DNA of 64,000 nt from Streptomyces fildesensis (GTDB lineage: Bacteria; Actinomycetota; Actinomycetes; Streptomycetales; Streptomycetaceae): NCBI RefSeq assembly GCF_016107395.1, contig NZ_JAAIKO010000001.1, forward strand, positions 1 through 64,000, given 5' to 3'. The notes under the pieces are model-generated. The model was not told the origin of the DNA and did no database searches. It was given only the letters and a program-made list of their open reading frames with translations. Shown in pieces: positions 1 to 13,380 of this stretch (position 1 is the stretch's first letter; each line of letters starts with the position of its first letter). Both the position numbers and the translations under genes were made by a program.

Positions 1-3000
1 CCTCACCCGGCAGAACAGCCACCGCACCCCGCGTCACCACCACCAAACGGCGGTCCGCATCGGCGGTCAACCAGTCCTGGGTGAAGGCGAGTACGGCGTC
101 GAGCGTCTCGTTCGCCGTCGCTCCGGCCGGGCACCGGTACACCGTCGCGTCGCCCGTTCCGTCGGCCGAGGCCGCCGGCGCGGGGAGCGCGATCCAGTCC
201 AGGTGGAAGAGCGAGTCGTGGGCGAGGCGCTCCGGGGTGGCGAAGTCATCGGCCGCGATCGGCCGCAGCGCGAGGGCGCCGACCGTCGCCACCGGTACGC
301 CCTGGTCGTCGGCGAGCTGCAGCGCGTAGCCCGAGTCCGCGGGGGCGATCCGCACCCGCAGCGCGGTCGCACCGGTCGCGTACACCGCCACGTCGGACCA
401 GGCGAACGGCAGCTCGGCCGCGCCGTTGTCCGTCTCCCGCAGGGCGATGCCGTGCAGAGCGGCGTCCAGCAGGGCGGGGTGGAGAGCGAAGGCGTCGGCC
501 TCGGCTCCTTCGGTGCCTTCCGGCAGGACGACCTCGGTGTAGACGTTCTCACCGAGGCGCCAGGCGGCCTGCAGACCCTGGAAGAGCGGCCCGTACTCCA
601 GTCCCAGCCCGGCCAGATCGGCGTAGAGGCTCTCCACCGCGACCGGCTCGCTGCCGGCGGGCGGCCACTGCGCCAAGTCGAACCCGGGCTCCGGAACGTC
701 GGCGCTCAGCACGCCCTCGGCGTTCCGGACCCACTGCCGGTCGTCCGTCGTCTCCTCGGCGCGCGAGAACACGCTCACCGTCCGCCGGCCACGCGCGTCG
801 GCCTCGCCGACCGTGACCCGCAGCTGTACGGCGCCCTGTCCGTCGAGCACCAACGGTGCCTGGAGCATCAGCTCCTCCAGCGCTCCGCAGCCCGTCTCGT
901 CGCCCGCCCGCACGGCGATCTCGACGAGCGCCGCACCGGGCACGACCACGGTGCCGGAGACCGCGTGCTCCGCCAGCCACGGGTGCGACGACAGCGACAG
1001 CCGCCCGGTGAAGAGCACCCCGTCGGAGTCGGGAAGAGCGATGGCCGCTCCCAGCAGGGGGTGTTCCGCATCCGCGAGGCCGGCCGCCCGGACGTCTCCC
1101 GCCGTGACGGCGGCCCGCTCCGGCCAGTAGTGCTGGTGTTGGAAGGCGTAGGTGGGCAGGTCGAGCAGCGGGGTGGTCGCGCCGGTGCCGAAGAAGGCCC
1201 GCCAGTCGACCTCGACGCCACGCGTGTGCAGTGCGGCGACGGACGACACGAAGGTCTCGGCCTCGTCCTGCTCCCGACGCAGCGACGCGATCAGTGCGGT
1301 ACCGGCCGCATCCGTGACGCTGTCCGCGCCCATCACCGTCAGAACGGCGTCGGGGCCCAGTTCCAGAAATGTGGTGACGCCCTGGCCCTCAAGGGTGGTG
1401 ACGGCGTCGGCGAAGCGCACGGCCTCGCGCACGTGCCGGACCCAGTAGGCGGGGTCGGTGAGTTCTTCGGTGGTGGCGGGCTGTCCGGTCAGCGTCGAGA
1501 CGATCGGGATCGAGGGCGCGTTGTACGTGAGCCCGGCCGCGATAGTGCCGAACTCCTCGAGCATCGGCTCCATGTGCAGGGAGTGAAAGGCGTGGCTGAC
1601 GGTCAGCCTCTTGGTCTTCCGTCCCAGAGCGTCGAAGTGCGCGATGACCCCGGCGACAGCGTCCTCGTCACCGGAGACGACGATGGATGTCGGGCCGTTG
1701 ACGGCCGCGATCCCCACCTTCTCCGTGAGCGTGGGCAGGACTTCGGCCTCCGTGGCCTGGATCGCTGCCATCGCACCGCCGGAGGGAAGCTGCTGCATCA
1801 ACCGGCCACGAGCCGCAACCAGCAGCGCCGCATCCTCCAGCGACCACACCCCCGCGACATGCGCGGCGGCCAGCTCACCAATGGAGTGACCGGCCAGCAC
1901 CTGAGGCCGGATCCCGAAGGACTCCAACAACCGGAACAACGCCACTTCCAGCGCGAACAGAGCAGGCTGCGTGAAGCCCGTCTCGTCCAACCGGTCATCG
2001 TCGGCGAAGAGAACATCCTTCAGCGGCAGTTCAAGGTGCGCGTCGAGTGCGGCACACACCGCGTCCAGCGCCTCCGCGAACACCGGGAAGGCCGCGTAGA
2101 GCTCACGCCCCATCCCCGCCCGCTGGCTGCCCTGCCCCGTGAAGAGGAACGCCAGATCGCCGGCGCCGGCCACAGTCGTCTTGGCCTCACCGTCAACGAC
2201 CGCGTCCAGAGCGTTCAGCAGGCCTTCACGGTCCGCCGCCACCACACCCGCACGTTGCGCGAAGCCCGCACGCGTGGTCGCCAGCGCCGAACCCACCGAC
2301 ACCGGATCCAGACCCGCATCGGCCAGCACGAACTCCCGCAACCGGGCCGCCTGAGCCTTCAACGCCTCCGGCGTCTTGCCCGACAGCACCCACGGCACCA
2401 CCGGCAGCTCAACCGAAGCAACCGCATCCGTCACGACCTCGGCCGGAGCCTCTTCCACGATCACATGCGCGTTCGTCCCACTGATCCCGAACGACGACAC
2501 ACCCGCACGACGCGGACGCTCCCGCACCGGCCACGGCCGCGCCTCCGTCAACAACTCGACAGACCCCGCCGACCAGTCCACATGCGAGCTGGGAGCGTCG
2601 ACGCCCAGCGTGCGCGGCAACTCCTGGTGCCGCATCGCCAGCACCATCTTGATGATGCCCGCGACACCGGCGGCAGCCTGCGTGTGACCGAGGTTCGACT
2701 TCACCGAACCCAGCCACAGCGGCTGACCGTCCGCCCGCTCCTGCCCGTACGTCGCCAGCAGCGCCTGCGCCTCGATCGGGTCGCCCAGGCGGGTGCCCGT
2801 GCCGTGCGCCTCGACGGCGTCGACGTCACTGGTCGTGAGCGAACCGGCGGCGAGGGCCTGCCGGATGACGCGCTGCTGGGACGGGCCGTTGGGGGCCGTG
2901 AGTCCGTTGCTCGCGCCGTCCTGGTTGATCGCGCTACTGCGCACGACCGCCAGCACCCGGTGGCCGTTGCGCTGCGCGTCGGAGAGCCGCTCCAGGAGCA

Positions 3001-6000
3001 GCATGCCGACGCCCTCACCCCAGCCGGTGCCGTCGGCGGCCTCGGCGAACGGCTTGCAGTAGCCGTCGGGGGCGAGGCCCCGCTGGCGGCTGAAGTCGAC
3101 GAAGGTGTCCGGGGTCGCCATGACCGTCACGCCGCCCGCGAGGGCGAGCGAGCACTCGCCCGAGCGCAGCGCCTGGCCGGCCAGGTGGACGGCGACGAGC
3201 GAGGACGAGCAGGCGGTGTCCACGGTCACGGCCGGGCCTTCGAGGCCCAGGGTGTACGAGACACGGCCGGAGGCGATGCTGCCGCCGACGCCCATGAAGC
3301 CCTCGGTGTTGCGGTGGGCAGACTGCTCCAGCACCGAGGTGTAGTCGTGGTACATCACGCCGGCGAAGACGCCGGTGGAGCTGCCGCGTACGGTCGCCGG
3401 GTCGATGCCCGCGCGCTCGAACGCCTCCCACGACGACTCCAGCAACAGCCGGTGCTGCGGGTCCATCGCGAGTGCCTCGCGGGGGCTGATCCCGAAGAAG
3501 CCGGGGTCGAAGTCGGCCGCCCGGTCCAGGAATCCGCCGTGGCGCGAGTACGTCTTGCCGACCGCGTCCGGGTCGGGGTCGTAGATGCCTTCGACGTCCC
3601 AGCCACGGTCGACCGGGAACGACGACACCCCGTCGCCACCGCTCGCCAGCAGTGCCCACAGCTCCTCGGGCGAGGAGACCCCGCCGGGGAACCGGCAGGC
3701 CATCCCGACGATCGCGATCGGCTCGTCGAGCACGGATCCCGCCGCCGGGACCACCGCGGCCGTCACGTCGGCCGCGCTCGCGGCCTCCTCGCCCAGCAGC
3801 TCCACCAGCAGGAACTCGGCCACGGCGAGCGGCGTCGGGTAGTCGAAGACGAGCGTCGCGGGCAGCCGCACCTCGGCTTCGGCGCCGAGGCGGTTGCGGA
3901 ACTCCACCGCCGTGAGCGAGTCGAAGCCGAACTCCTTGAACGGCTTGTCGCCGGCGACCTTCTGCACGCCGTCGTAACCGAGCACGGCGGCCACGTGGCG
4001 CCGGACGAGGTCGAGGAGCAGCCGGCGCCGTTCCACTCCGGTCAGTGCGCCGAGGCGCTCCGCCAGCCCGGCGGCGTCCGTGGCGGCCGATGCCGCCGCC
4101 TTGCGGGCGGTGGGGGCCGGACGCGTCAGACCGCGCAGGACGGCGGGGAGGGTGTTGAGCCGGGCCCGCTGCTCCAGGGCGCTCCTGCCGAAGGCGACGG
4201 GGAGCAGGTGGGCGTGGTTGTCGGCGAGCGCGGCGTCGAGCAGGGCCAGTCCCTGCTGCCGGCCGATCGCGAGGACGCCGGAGCGTTCCATCCGCTCCAC
4301 GTCCGCCGTGGTCAGCTCGGCGCCCATGCCGCCGACCGCCGGGTCCCACAGGCCCCAGGCGAGCGAGAGCCCGGCCAGTCCCTGGCTCCGGCGGTGGACC
4401 GCCAGCGCGTCGAGGTAGGCGTTCGCGGCGGCGTAACCGCCCTGCCCTGAACCGTCGAACGTGCCGGCGGCGGACGAGAACAGGATGAACGCGTCGAGGT
4501 CGGCGTCGGCCGTCAGCTCGTGGAGGTGCCGGGCCGCGTCCGCCTTGGGGGCCAGGACGGCGGCCACCCGGTCGGCGGTGAGCGAGGTGATCATGCCGTC
4601 GTCGACCACGCCCGCCGCGTGCACGATCGCGGTGATCGACTCCTCGGCGAGCAGCTGGGCCAGCGCGGAACGGTCGGAGACGTCGCAGGCGGCGACGCTC
4701 ACCGAAGCACCGGCCGTCTCCAGCTCGGCCACCAACTCGGTGGCGCCGGGGGCCTGGAGGCCGCGGCGGCTGGTCAGCACCAGGTTGCGGACTCCGTGCT
4801 CGGCGACCAGGTGGCGCGCGGTGAGCGCGCCCAGGCCGCCGGTTCCACCGGTGATCAGTACGGTGCCGTCGGCACGCCACGTCACTCCGCCGGTGGCGGG
4901 AACGGTGCGCGCCAGGCGCGGTACGAACAACTGGCCCTCCCGGAGCGCCAGTTCCGGCTCCCCCGAGACCGTGACAGCGTCCGGGATGTCGTCCGTGTCC
5001 GTGTCCGTGTCCGCCTCCGTGTCGAGGAGGACGATGCGGCCCGGGTGCTCCGTCTGTGCGGCCCTGACGAGGCCGTGGACGGCGGCCTGCGCGAGGTCCG
5101 TGATGTCCTCGCCGGGAAGGGCAGCGACCGCGCCCCGGGTGCGGACGACGAGGCGTGCGTCGGACGCCTCCTCGTCGGCCAGCCACTCCTGCAGCCGCGC
5201 CAGGACTCCGGTGACCGCCTCGGCGGGGTCGACCCCCGCAGGGACGTTCAGGATCTCCGCTGCCGCTGCCGCTGCCGCACCCGCATCCTCGTGCGACGCC
5301 TGCTGCGGCAGCGGGCTCCACCGGATCTCGTACAGCTCACGGTCGTGCGCGCTCTGCAGCTCACCGGTGGCGACCGGGCGCAGTGCCAGCGAACCCACCG
5401 TGGCCACGGGAGCGCCCTGGGGGTCGGCCAGCCGCAGGGTGTAGCCGGAGGCCGCGGGGGTGATCCGCACCCGCAGGGCGGTCGCGCCCGCCGCGTGCAG
5501 AGCGACGTCGGACCAGGCGAACGGCAGCTCGGCCGCGCCGCCGTCCGGCTGCGCGAGCGCGATTCCGTGCAGGGCGGCGTCCAGCAGCGCGGGGTGGATG
5601 CCGAAGCCCGCGGCCTCGACCCCTTCCGGCAGGGCGACCTCGGCGAAGATCTCCTCGCCGTGCCGCCAGGCGGCCCGCACTCCCTGGAACGTCGTCCCGT
5701 ACTCCAGGCCGCTCGCGGCCATCGCCGCGTACAGCCCGTCGACCGCTACGGCCTCGGCCCCGGTCGGCGGCCACTGCGCCAGGTCGAAACCGGCTGCGGC
5801 TGCGGTGTCATGGGGCGCGAGCAGACCGTCGGCGTGCCGCGTCCAGGCGCTCTCGGAGGCGTCCTCGATACGCGAGAACACCACCACCGTCCGCCGTCCG
5901 TCCCGACCGGGCTCACCGATCTGGACCCGCAACTGAACGGTCCTGGTGCCGGGCACCACCAGCGGTGCGTGCAGCGTGAGTTCGTCCAGCACACCGCAGC

Positions 6001-8965
6001 CGGTCCCGTCGCCCGCGCGCACGGCGATCTCGACGAGCGCCGCCCCCGGCACGACGACCGTGCCCGCGACCACGTGCTCCGCCAGCCACGGGTGGGAGCC
6101 GAGCGACAGCCGGCCCGTGAACAGCAGCCCGTCCGACTCCGGCAGCACGACGGCCGCGCCGAGCAACGGGTGCCCCGCGTCCACGAGGCCGACGGCGGCC
6201 ATGTCACCGGCGGCCGAGGCCGCCGGGGTGTCCAGCCAGTAACGGCTCGACCGGAAGGCGTAGGTGGGGAGGTCGACGAGCGCGCGACCGGTGCCGAAGA
6301 AGGCCGGCCAGGCGACGGGGACGCCCCGGGTGTGGAGGGTCGCGAGGGAGGTGACGAAGATCTGCGCTTCGTCGTGGTCGCGGCGCAGTGCCGGGACGAG
6401 GGTCGTGTTCTCCGTGGCGCTGTCGGCGCCCATGGCGGTCAGGACCGCGTCCGGGCCGAGCTCCAGGAAGGTGCTGACGCCCTGGTCCTGGAGCGTGGTG
6501 ACGGCATCGGCGAAGCGCACGGCCTCGCGGACGTGCCGGACCCAGTACGCCGGGTCGGTCAGCTCCTGGTCGGTGGCGGCCTTGCCCGTCAGCGTCGAGA
6601 CGATCGGGATCGAGGGCGCGTTGTACGTGAGCCCGGCCGCAACGGCACGGAACTCCTCGAGCATCGGCTCCATGTGGACGGAGTGGAAGGCGTGGCTGAC
6701 GGTGAGGCGCTTGGTCTTCCGTCCGATGCCGTCGAAGTGCGCGATCACGGCGGCCACGGCGTCTTCATCACCCGAGACGACGATGGAGGTGGGCCCGTTG
6801 ACGGCCGCGATCCCCACCCTGTCGGTGAGCTGCGGCAGGACTTCGGCCTCGGTGGCCTGGATCGCCGCCATCGCACCACCGGCGGGCAGTTGCTGCATCA
6901 GACGGCCACGAGCCGCAACGAGCAGCGCCGCGTCCTCCAGCGACCAGACCCCTGCGACGTGTGCGGCGGCCAGCTCACCGATGGAGTGACCCGCCAGCAC
7001 CTGCGGCCGGACCCCGAAGGACTCCAGCAGCCGGAAGAGTGCGACCTCCAGGGCGAAGAGAGCCGGCTGCGTAAAGGCCGTCTCGTTCAACCGGCTGTCC
7101 GCCTCCGCGAAGAGAACATCCTTCAGCGGCCGTTCAAGGTGCGCATCGAGCGCCGCACACACCGCGTCCAGCGCCTCCGCGAACACCGGGAACGCCGCGT
7201 ACAGCTCACGTCCCATACCGGCCCGCTGGCTGCCCTGCCCGGTGAAGAGGAACGCCGTCCGGCCGGAGCCGGCCAGGCCCTGCACCGCGCCGGGGGCGCT
7301 CTCGCCCTCGGCGAGTACCGCCAGTCCGGCCAGCAGACCATCACGGTCGGCGGCCACGACGCCGCCCCGGTGCGCGAACACCGCGCGGGTCGTCGCGAGT
7401 GCCGAACCGACCGCCGCCGGGTCGAGACCCGCGTCGGCCAGCACGAACTCCCGCAGGCGTGCCGCCTGCGCCCGCAGCGCCTCGGGCGACTTGCCCGACA
7501 GCATCCACGGCACCACCGGCAGCGCCGGGACCACGGGCGCCACGACGTCTTCAACAGCGGCCTCGGCCGGAGCCTCCTCCACGATCACATGCGCGTTCGT
7601 CCCGCTGATGCCGAAGGACGAGACGCCCGCGCGGCGGGTCCGCTCCCCCGCCGGCCACGGCCGGGCCTCGGTCAGCAGCTCGACGGAGCCCGCCGTCCAG
7701 TCCACGTGCGAGCTCGGGGCGTCCACGTGCAGGGTGCGGGGCAGTTCCTCGTGCCCGAGGGCGAGCACCATCTTGATGATGCCGGCGACGCCCGCGGCGG
7801 CCTGCGTGTGGCCGAGGTTGGACTTGACCGAACCGAGCCACAGCGGACGGCCGTCCGCCCGCTCCTGTCCGTACGTCGCGAGGAGCGCCTGCGCCTCGAT
7901 GGGGTCGCCGAGCCGGGTGCCGGTTCCGTGCGCCTCGACGGCGTCGATGTCCTCGGCCGAGAGCCGGGCGCCGGCCAGGGCCTGCCGGATGACGCGCTGC
8001 TGCGAGGGCCCGTTGGGGGCGGTGAGCTGGCTGCTGGCGCCGTCCTGGTTGACCGCGCTCCCCTTCACGACGGCCAGTACGCGGTGACCGTTGCGGCGCG
8101 CGTCGGACAGTCGCTCCAGGACCAGGACGCCGACCCCTTCGCCCCAGCCCGTGCCGTCGGCCGCGTCGGCGAACGGCTTGCACCTGCCGTCCGCGGCGAG
8201 GCCGCGCTGCTGGCTGAAGTCGACAAAGGTGTCAAGGGTCGCCATGACCGTCACACCGCCCGCGAGGGCCAGCGAGCATTCGCCCTGGCGCAGCGCGGAG
8301 GCGGCCAGGTGGACGGTGACGAGGGAGGAGGAGCAGGCGGTGTCCACGGTCACGGCCGGGCCTTCGAGGCCCAGGGTGTACGAGACACGGCCGGACAGGA
8401 CGCTGCCCGCGGTGCCGGTGCCGAGGAAGCCTTCGACGCCTTCGGGCACGACCGTGCGGTCGGTGCCGTACTCGTGGTACATGATGCCCGCGAAGACGCC
8501 GGTGGAGCTGCCGCGCATGGTCGCGGGGTCGATGCCGGCGCGTTCGAACGCTTCCCAGGACGCCTCCAGCAGCAGCCGCTGCTGGGGGTCGGTCGCCAGG
8601 GCCTCGCGCGGGCTGATGCCGAAGAACTCGGCGTCGAACTCGGTGGCGTCGTGGACGAAGCCGCCTTCGCGGGAGTACGTCTTGCCGGTGGCCTCGGTGT
8701 CCGGGTCGGGGTCGTAGATGCCCTCGACGTCCCAGCCGCGGTCCGACGGGAAGTCCGATATCGCGTCGCCGCCGGCGGCGAGCAGGTCCCACAGTTCCTC
8801 GGGATTGCGTACACCGCCGGGGAACCGGCAGGACATTCCGATGATGGCAATCGGTTCGCGCTGCTTGTCCTCCTCTTCACGGAGGCGCCGACGAGTCTCC
8901 CTCAGCTCGGCCGTAGCCCGCTTGAGGTAGTCGAGGAGCTTTTCTTCATTCGACTCTTTCGACAC
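1..8965 (-). CDS. Modular type I polyketide synthase, two modules, 3' end off the window
   Basis: This gene encodes an assembly-line PKS that adds two malonate units. The GTG at 8965 is chosen because GAGGTGG lies 7 nt upstream and the protein then begins with a charged coiled-coil docking segment ([15 protein letters not shown]), so an upstream PKS partner is expected. Domains by approximate residue: KS 35-460 (active DTACSSSL near 207), AT 560-880 (GHSIGE near 658; HAFHS near 755, the malonyl-CoA signature), DH with [10 protein letters not shown] near 960, KR with GGTGGLGA near 1368, ACP with GFDSL near 1678, then KS2 from about 1746, AT2 (GHSIGE near 2357, again HAFHS) and DH2 ([10 protein letters not shown] near 2667). 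The frame leaves the window inside the structural half of KR2. KR1 has VDD where B-type reductases have LDD, and keeps the catalytic Ser, Tyr, Lys and Asn. DH+KR without ER predicts an alkene, probably E. Product family is unknown. Confidence 0.97.
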   Translation of the reverse strand, partial: MSKESNEEKLLDYLKRATAELRETRRRLREEEDKQREPIAIIGMSCRFPGGVRNPEELWDLLAAGGDAISDFPSDRGWDVEGIYDPDPDTEATGKTYSREGGFVHDATEFDAEFFGISPREALATDPQQRLLLEASWEAFERAGIDPATMRGSSTGVFAGIMYHEYGTDRTVVPEGVEGFLGTGTAGSVLSGRVSYTLGLEGPAVTVDTACSSSLVTVHLAASALRQGECSLALAGGVTVMATLDTFVDFSQQRGLAADGRCKPFADAADGTGWGEGVGVLVLERLSDARRNGHRVLAVVKGSAVNQDGASSQLTAPNGPSQQRVIRQALAGARLSAEDIDAVEAHGTGTRLGDPIEAQALLATYGQERADGRPLWLGSVKSNLGHTQAAAGVAGIIKMVLALGHEELPRTLHVDAPSSHVDWTAGSVELLTEARPWPAGERTRRAGVSSFGISGTNAHVIVEEAPAEAAVEDVVAPVVPALPVVPWMLSGKSPEALRAQAARLREFVLADAGLDPAAVGSALATTRAVFAHRGGVVAADRDGLLAGLAVLAEGESAPGAVQGLAGSGRTAFLFTGQGSQRAGMGRELYAAFPVFAEALDAVCAALDAHLERPLKDVLFAEADSRLNETAFTQPALFALEVALFRLLESFGVRPQVLAGHSIGELAAAHVAGVWSLEDAALLVAARGRLMQQLPAGGAMAAIQATEAEVLPQLTDRVGIAAVNGPTSIVVSGDEDAVAAVIAHFDGIGRKTKRLTVSHAFHSVHMEPMLEEFRAVAAGLTYNAPSIPIVSTLTGKAATDQELTDPAYWVRHVREAVRFADAVTTLQDQGVSTFLELGPDAVLTAMGADSATENTTLVPALRRDHDEAQIFVTSLATLHTRGVPVAWPAFFGTGRALVDLPTYAFRSSRYWLDTPAASAAGDMAAVGLVDAGHPLLGAAVVLPESDGLLFTGRLSLGSHPWLAEHVVAGTVVVPGAALVEIAVRAGDGTGCGVLDELTLHAPLVVPGTRTVQLRVQIGEPGRDGRRTVVVFSRIEDASESAWTRHADGLLAPHDTAAAAGFDLAQWPPTGAEAVAVDGLYAAMAASGLEYGTTFQGVRAAWRHGEEIFAEVALPEGVEAAGFGIHPALLDAALHGIALAQPDGGAAELPFAWSDVALHAAGATALRVRITPAASGYTLRLADPQGAPVATVGSLALRPVATGELQSAHDRELYEIRWSPLPQQASHEDAGAAAAAAAEILNVPAGVDPAEAVTGVLARLQEWLADEEASDARLVVRTRGAVAALPGEDITDLAQAAVHGLVRAAQTEHPGRIVLLDTEADTDTDTDDIPDAVTVSGEPELALREGQLFVPRLARTVPATGGVTWRADGTVLITGGTGGLGALTARHLVAEHGVRNLVLTSRRGLQAPGATELVAELETAGASVSVAACDVSDRSALAQLLAEESITAIVHAAGVVDDGMITSLTADRVAAVLAPKADAARHLHELTADADLDAFILFSSAAGTFDGSGQGGYAAANAYLDALAVHRRSQGLAGLSLAWGLWDPAVGGMGAELTTADVERMERSGVLAIGRQQGLALLDAALADNHAHLLPVAFGRSALEQRARLNTLPAVLRGLTRPAPTARKAAASAATDAAGLAERLGALTGVERRRLLLDLVRRHVAAVLGYDGVQKVAGDKPFKEFGFDSLTAVEFRNRLGAEAEVRLPATLVFDYPTPLAVAEFLLVELLGEEAASAADVTAAVVPAAGSVLDEPIAIVGMACRFPGGVSSPEELWALLASGGDGVSSFPVDRGWDVEGIYDPDPDAVGKTYSRHGGFLDRAADFDPGFFGISPREALAMDPQHRLLLESSWEAFERAGIDPATVRGSSTGVFAGVMYHDYTSVLEQSAHRNTEGFMGVGGSIASGRVSYTLGLEGPAVTVDTACSSSLVAVHLAGQALRSGECSLALAGGVTVMATPDTFVDFSRQRGLAPDGYCKPFAEAADGTGWGEGVGMLLLERLSDAQRNGHRVLAVVRSSAINQDGASNGLTAPNGPSQQRVIRQALAAGSLTTSDVDAVEAHGTGTRLGDPIEAQALLATYGQERADGQPLWLGSVKSNLGHTQAAAGVAGIIKMVLAMRHQELPRTLGVDAPSSHVDWSAGSVELLTEARPWPVRERPRRAGVSSFGISGTNAHVIVEEAPAEVVTDAVASVELPVVPWVLSGKTPEALKAQAARLREFVLADAGLDPVSVGSALATTRAGFAQRAGVVAADREGLLNALDAVVDGEAKTTVAGAGDLAFLFTGQGSQRAGMGRELYAAFPVFAEALDAVCAALDAHLELPLKDVLFADDDRLDETGFTQPALFALEVALFRLLESFGIRPQVLAGHSIGELAAAHVAGVWSLEDAALLVAARGRLMQQLPSGGAMAAIQATEAEVLPTLTEKVGIAAVNGPTSIVVSGDEDAVAGVIAHFDALGRKTKRLTVSHAFHSLHMEPMLEEFGTIAAGLTYNAPSIPIVSTLTGQPATTEELTDPAYWVRHVREAVRFADAVTTLEGQGVTTFLELGPDAVLTVMGADSVTDAAGTALIASLRREQDEAETFVSSVAALHTRGVEVDWRAFFGTGATTPLLDLPTYAFQHQHYWPERAAVTAGDVRAAGLADAEHPLLGAAIALPDSDGVLFTGRLSLSSHPWLAEHAVSGTVVVPGAALVEIAVRAGDETGCGALEELMLQAPLVLDGQGAVQLRVTVGEADARGRRTVSVFSRAEETTDDRQWVRNAEGVLSADVPEPGFDLAQWPPAGSEPVAVESLYADLAGLGLEYGPLFQGLQAAWRLGENVYTEVVLPEGTEGAEADAFALHPALLDAALHGIALRETDNGAAELPFAWSDVAVYATGATALRVRIAPADSGYALQLADDQGVPVATVGALALRPIAADDFATPERLAHDSLFHLDWIALPAPAASADGTGDATVYRCPAGATANETLDAVLAFTQDWLTADADRRLVVVTRGAVAVLPGE

Positions 8966-9038
8966 GTGGTCCACCTCATGAGGAAGAACTGGAACAGCCA
9001 TTCGTTCCGGTCACGCTATTTCGGCCCTTCCGGACCAA

Positions 9039-9091
9039 CCACCCCTGCCCACCCCTATCCGGCGATGGCGGTCAGGGGTGGGCAGGGGTGG
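9039..9091. promoter_or_regulatory. Perfect 18-bp inverted repeat upstream of the PKS gene
   Basis: Arms 9039-9056 and 9074-9091 are exact reverse complements separated by 17 nt. Each arm carries two ACCCCT (or AGGGGT) hexamers 10-11 bp apart, one helical turn. It lies about 75-125 nt upstream of the PKS start and downstream of the ACP stop, so it could be a terminator for the ACP gene, an operator for the PKS gene, or both. The hexamer recurs in front of other leftward operons of the cluster, which favours a regulatory role. Confidence 0.6.
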
Positions 9092-9215
9092 ACAGAGGGG
9101 CCGCCGCAAACGCCGCAGGGCACGGCATCCCGCCAAGGATGCCGTGCCCCCGATGTACTGTTCCAAGCCCTCTTCGCCGGCCAACCGGCCGGTCAACCAA
9201 CCGGTCGGCCGACCG

Positions 9216-9464
9216 TCAGCCGACGGGGACCAGGAGACCCGACAGCGTTCCCCACAACGCGCCCGGCGTCTCGAACGTCTCCATGGCGAGCGCGTCGTCG
9301 GTGAACTTGACGTCGTACGCGTTCTCCAGCGCGATCAGCAGGTCGACGATGCCGAGGGAGTCGAGGCCGAATTCCCGAAGATCGAGCTCGGGGGTGAATT
9401 CGGCGTCCTCGGGCAGGAATGAGAGATGGGGCCTGACGATTTCTTCGAACTGGGCGTCCCACAT
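9216..9464 (-). CDS. Stand-alone acyl/peptidyl carrier protein
   Basis: An 82-residue carrier protein with the phosphopantetheine site FGLDSLGIVDLL near residue 34, flanked by the usual four-helix pattern. The ATG at 9464 follows GAAAGGAAG. It lies 23 bp downstream of the methyltransferase and in the same direction, so it is likely co-transcribed with the methyltransferase, A-PCP and hydrolase genes. A discrete carrier next to an A-PCP didomain and an O-methyltransferase suggests it holds a starter or side unit while it is modified, before transfer to the PKS. That role is inferred from position; the sequence alone does not tell ACP from PCP. Confidence 0.9.
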   Translation of the reverse strand: MWDAQFEEIVRPHLSFLPEDAEFTPELDLREFGLDSLGIVDLLIALENAYDVKFTDDALAMETFETPGALWGTLSGLLVPVG

Positions 9465-9487
9465 ACGAATGCTTCCTTTCTGTCCCG

Positions 9488-10516
9488 TCAGTCCCGGGCC
9501 AGGATCATTTCGACCACGCTGTGCTCCGTGGACAGGTGCTTGATCGAGCGGATTTCGAAGCCGGCGCCTTCCGCCTGCTTGCGCATGTCCGGCTCGGAGC
9601 GGATACGGGTGCCCTCCTCGCAGACGACCATCTGGAAGAGCGAGCGGATCGCGGACGCGTTGTCGTGGCCGAGCAGCGGCTCGATCACGAAGAGCACCGG
9701 CTCGGCCGCCAGGCCCTCGGAGTCCTCGACGGTGCGGACCATGGCCTTGCGCACGGTCTCCAGGATCTTGACGCTGCTGTCCGGGCTCCAGTTGTGGAGC
9801 ACGTTCTTGAGGAAGTACGCGTCGCCGCCCGCCGGAACCTCCGCGAAGAAGTCCGACTCGACGAACGTCAGCCGGCGGATGAGGTCCTCGTCGCCGGTGG
9901 CGGCGAGTTCCTTGGTGCCGCGCTCGGCGACGTCGGCGCGGTCGGCGACGACGCCCTCGACGTCGGGGTGCGCGCCCAGGATGCCCTTGAGCAGGTGGCC
10001 GGTGCCGCCGCCGATGTCGACGACCTTGCGGATCCACGAGAAGTCGAAGTCACGGGCGAGCTCGGCGGCGGCCGGGCGGGTGATGTCCGCCATGGCCTTG
10101 TCGTAGATCTCGCCGGCGTCGGTGTCCTGGTCCATGTAGGCGTAGATGGAGCCGCCGTACTCGGACTGGGAGGCCGGCTTGCCGGTCTTGACGGTCGTCA
10201 GCAGGTCGCGCCAGACGTCGTAGTACATCTCGCCGCCGAGTACGCACCAGTAGCGCATCGACTGCGGGTGGTCGTCGCGCAGCGGCTGCGACGTCTCGGT
10301 GTGCTCGAACGTGCCGTCCTCGTTCTCCTTGAAGACGCCGACGATGCCGAGCACCCGCAGCAGGTACAGCACCCCGTCCGGGTCGGAGTCGGTGAGCTGC
10401 GCGAGCTCCGCGGGCGACTTGGGACCGTCCGCGAGGTGGTCGGCGATACCGAGCCGGGCGGCGACGCTGAGCGAGCGGGAGATCCACCCCATGCCCGCGA
10501 GTTGCAAGAGCGACAT
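9488..10516 (-). CDS. SAM-dependent O-methyltransferase (plant-like/DmpM family)
   Basis: A 342-residue methyltransferase with an N-terminal winged-helix dimerisation domain (residues 1-100) and a C-terminal Rossmann domain with the SAM motif VVDIGGGTGHLLKGIL. The later motif DAYFLKNVLHNW is typical of the acetylserotonin/TcmN-type O-methyltransferases of aromatic and polyketide pathways, where the His serves as general base. An ATG at 10525 is also in frame, but AGAGG sits 8-9 nt before the ATG at 10516, which is preferred. The gene is between the A-PCP didomain and the discrete carrier protein, so the substrate may be a carrier-bound or released small unit. The oxygen methylated cannot be predicted from sequence. 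Confidence 0.9.
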   Translation of the reverse strand: MSLLQLAGMGWISRSLSVAARLGIADHLADGPKSPAELAQLTDSDPDGVLYLLRVLGIVGVFKENEDGTFEHTETSQPLRDDHPQSMRYWCVLGGEMYYDVWRDLLTTVKTGKPASQSEYGGSIYAYMDQDTDAGEIYDKAMADITRPAAAELARDFDFSWIRKVVDIGGGTGHLLKGILGAHPDVEGVVADRADVAERGTKELAATGDEDLIRRLTFVESDFFAEVPAGGDAYFLKNVLHNWSPDSSVKILETVRKAMVRTVEDSEGLAAEPVLFVIEPLLGHDNASAIRSLFQMVVCEEGTRIRSEPDMRKQAEGAGFEIRSIKHLSTEHSVVEMILARD

Positions 10517-10561
10517 CGTGTTCATCCTCTACTGGTTGAAGACCGAAGGGCAGGAGGGACG

Positions 10562-10608
10562 TACGGGACCTGTGTGGTGGTACGGGACCTGTGTGGTGGT
10601 ACGGGGAC

Positions 10609-10619
<11 letters not shown>
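10562..10619. repeat. Three tandem copies of a 19-bp unit at the NRPS/methyltransferase junction
   Basis: Units 10562-10580 and 10581-10599 are identical (TACGGGACCTGTGTGGTGG) and 10600-10619 is a diverged third copy. They fill the gap between the methyltransferase start and the NRPS stop and overlap the last codons of the NRPS gene. The copies could have arisen by slippage; they may alter spacing and coupling between the two genes. No known function. Confidence 0.8.
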
Positions 10620-12441
<1,822 letters not shown>

Positions 12442-12444
12442 GGG

Positions 12445-13248
12445 TCACCTGCCTGCGGTTGATTCGGTGCGGTCGCCGGAGAGCAGCTCCGACAGGGCGC
12501 GGGCGACGCCGTTGATGCGCAGCAGGTCGTCGTGGTCGACGTCGAAGCGGATCTCCCGGCCGACGGGGTACGACGGCGGGCCCGAGGTGATCGCGATGCC
12601 GCGGGCCCACAGCGGCAGCGGGTCGATGGACGAGGCGGCGGCCAGGTAGCCGACCAGCGAGCCGAAGACTCCGGCGAGATCGTCGCGGATGTCGTCGTCG
12701 AGTTCGAGGCGTTCGGCGGCGGTGCCCACCGCGCGGGTGAAGATCAGGGCGAGTTCGGGGCCGACTGCCGCGAGGTCGTCGGCGTAGCGCCGCTCGATCT
12801 GCCGTCCCGCCTCGTGGAACTCGGTCAGTTCCTCGGGCATCAGCAGCGAGGCGAGCGAGTCGCCCGCGGCGTGGAAGTCCTTGTACAGGCCGACCGTGTT
12901 GGGCAGTTCGGGGTCGAACAGCACCAGGGCCGGGGTGTCCTGCCACGCACCGATCCGTTCGGCGAGCGCGGCGGCGAAGACCGCTCCCGCGCAGTAGCCG
13001 AGGACGGCGGTGACGCGCCGGCCGCTCTCCCGTACGTCGGTGAGCCACCAGTCGACATAGCCGTCGAGGGCGACCGCGTCGTCCGCGGTCGGCGGGAGCG
13101 TCGTCCAGAAGGCGGCGGCGGGCGGGTCCAGCCGGGGAGCGAAGTCGGCGAAACTCGCCTGGGTGCGCCCGCTGGTGCTGAAATCGACCGACAGAATCAA
13201 TTCGTCCCGGTCGCCTTTTGTCAGCGATTTCCATGAAAGGAGACTCAC
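12445..13248 (-). CDS. Thioesterase-like alpha/beta hydrolase with Cys nucleophile
   Basis: A 267-residue protein with a nucleophile elbow GYCAGA near residue 93, in the place of the GxSxG of NRPS/PKS thioesterases; Cys replaces Ser. The later FDPE and DHDD segments could supply acid and His. The GTG at 13248 has GGGA 5 nt upstream. The gene is first of the hydrolase/A-PCP/methyltransferase/ACP unit and almost touches the A-PCP gene, so it probably acts on the amino acyl group loaded there, either releasing it or moving it to another acceptor. Cys-nucleophile thioesterases are known to favour transfer or strained-ring formation in some pathways; which applies here is not known. Confidence 0.65.
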   Translation of the reverse strand: MSLLSWKSLTKGDRDELILSVDFSTSGRTQASFADFAPRLDPPAAAFWTTLPPTADDAVALDGYVDWWLTDVRESGRRVTAVLGYCAGAVFAAALAERIGAWQDTPALVLFDPELPNTVGLYKDFHAAGDSLASLLMPEELTEFHEAGRQIERRYADDLAAVGPELALIFTRAVGTAAERLELDDDIRDDLAGVFGSLVGYLAAASSIDPLPLWARGIAITSGPPSYPVGREIRFDVDHDDLLRINGVARALSELLSGDRTESTAGR

Positions 13249-13321
13249 GTGATTCCCAATCCAGCCGATTCCAGGAATTCTTCCGTTGGCATGACGCTAG
13301 ACGAAAGGTGCTGACGGGCGG

Positions 13322-13349
13322 ACCCCCTAGGCACGCCCGCCGCACCCCT
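13322..13349. promoter_or_regulatory. ACCCCC/ACCCCT direct repeat, 22 bp apart, candidate operator
   Basis: ACCCCC at 13322 and ACCCCT at 13344 are spaced 22 bp start to start, both followed by TA; an AGGGGT in opposite orientation follows at 13365. The pair is 74-101 nt upstream of the hydrolase start at 13248. The same element recurs at 15759/15781 and, with 20-bp spacing, at 35873/35893. Binding by one of the LAL or SARP regulators is an inference. Confidence 0.5.
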
Positions 13350-13380
13350 AACCGTCACGAGCGCAGGGGTCGGACAGCCG

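Noticed and set aside
203-9304. Very long plus-strand reading frames opposite the modular PKS
   Set aside because: Arg/Gly/Pro-rich shadows caused by GC3 bias. The minus strand holds canonical PKS motifs throughout, and a single minus frame runs from 8965 to the edge.
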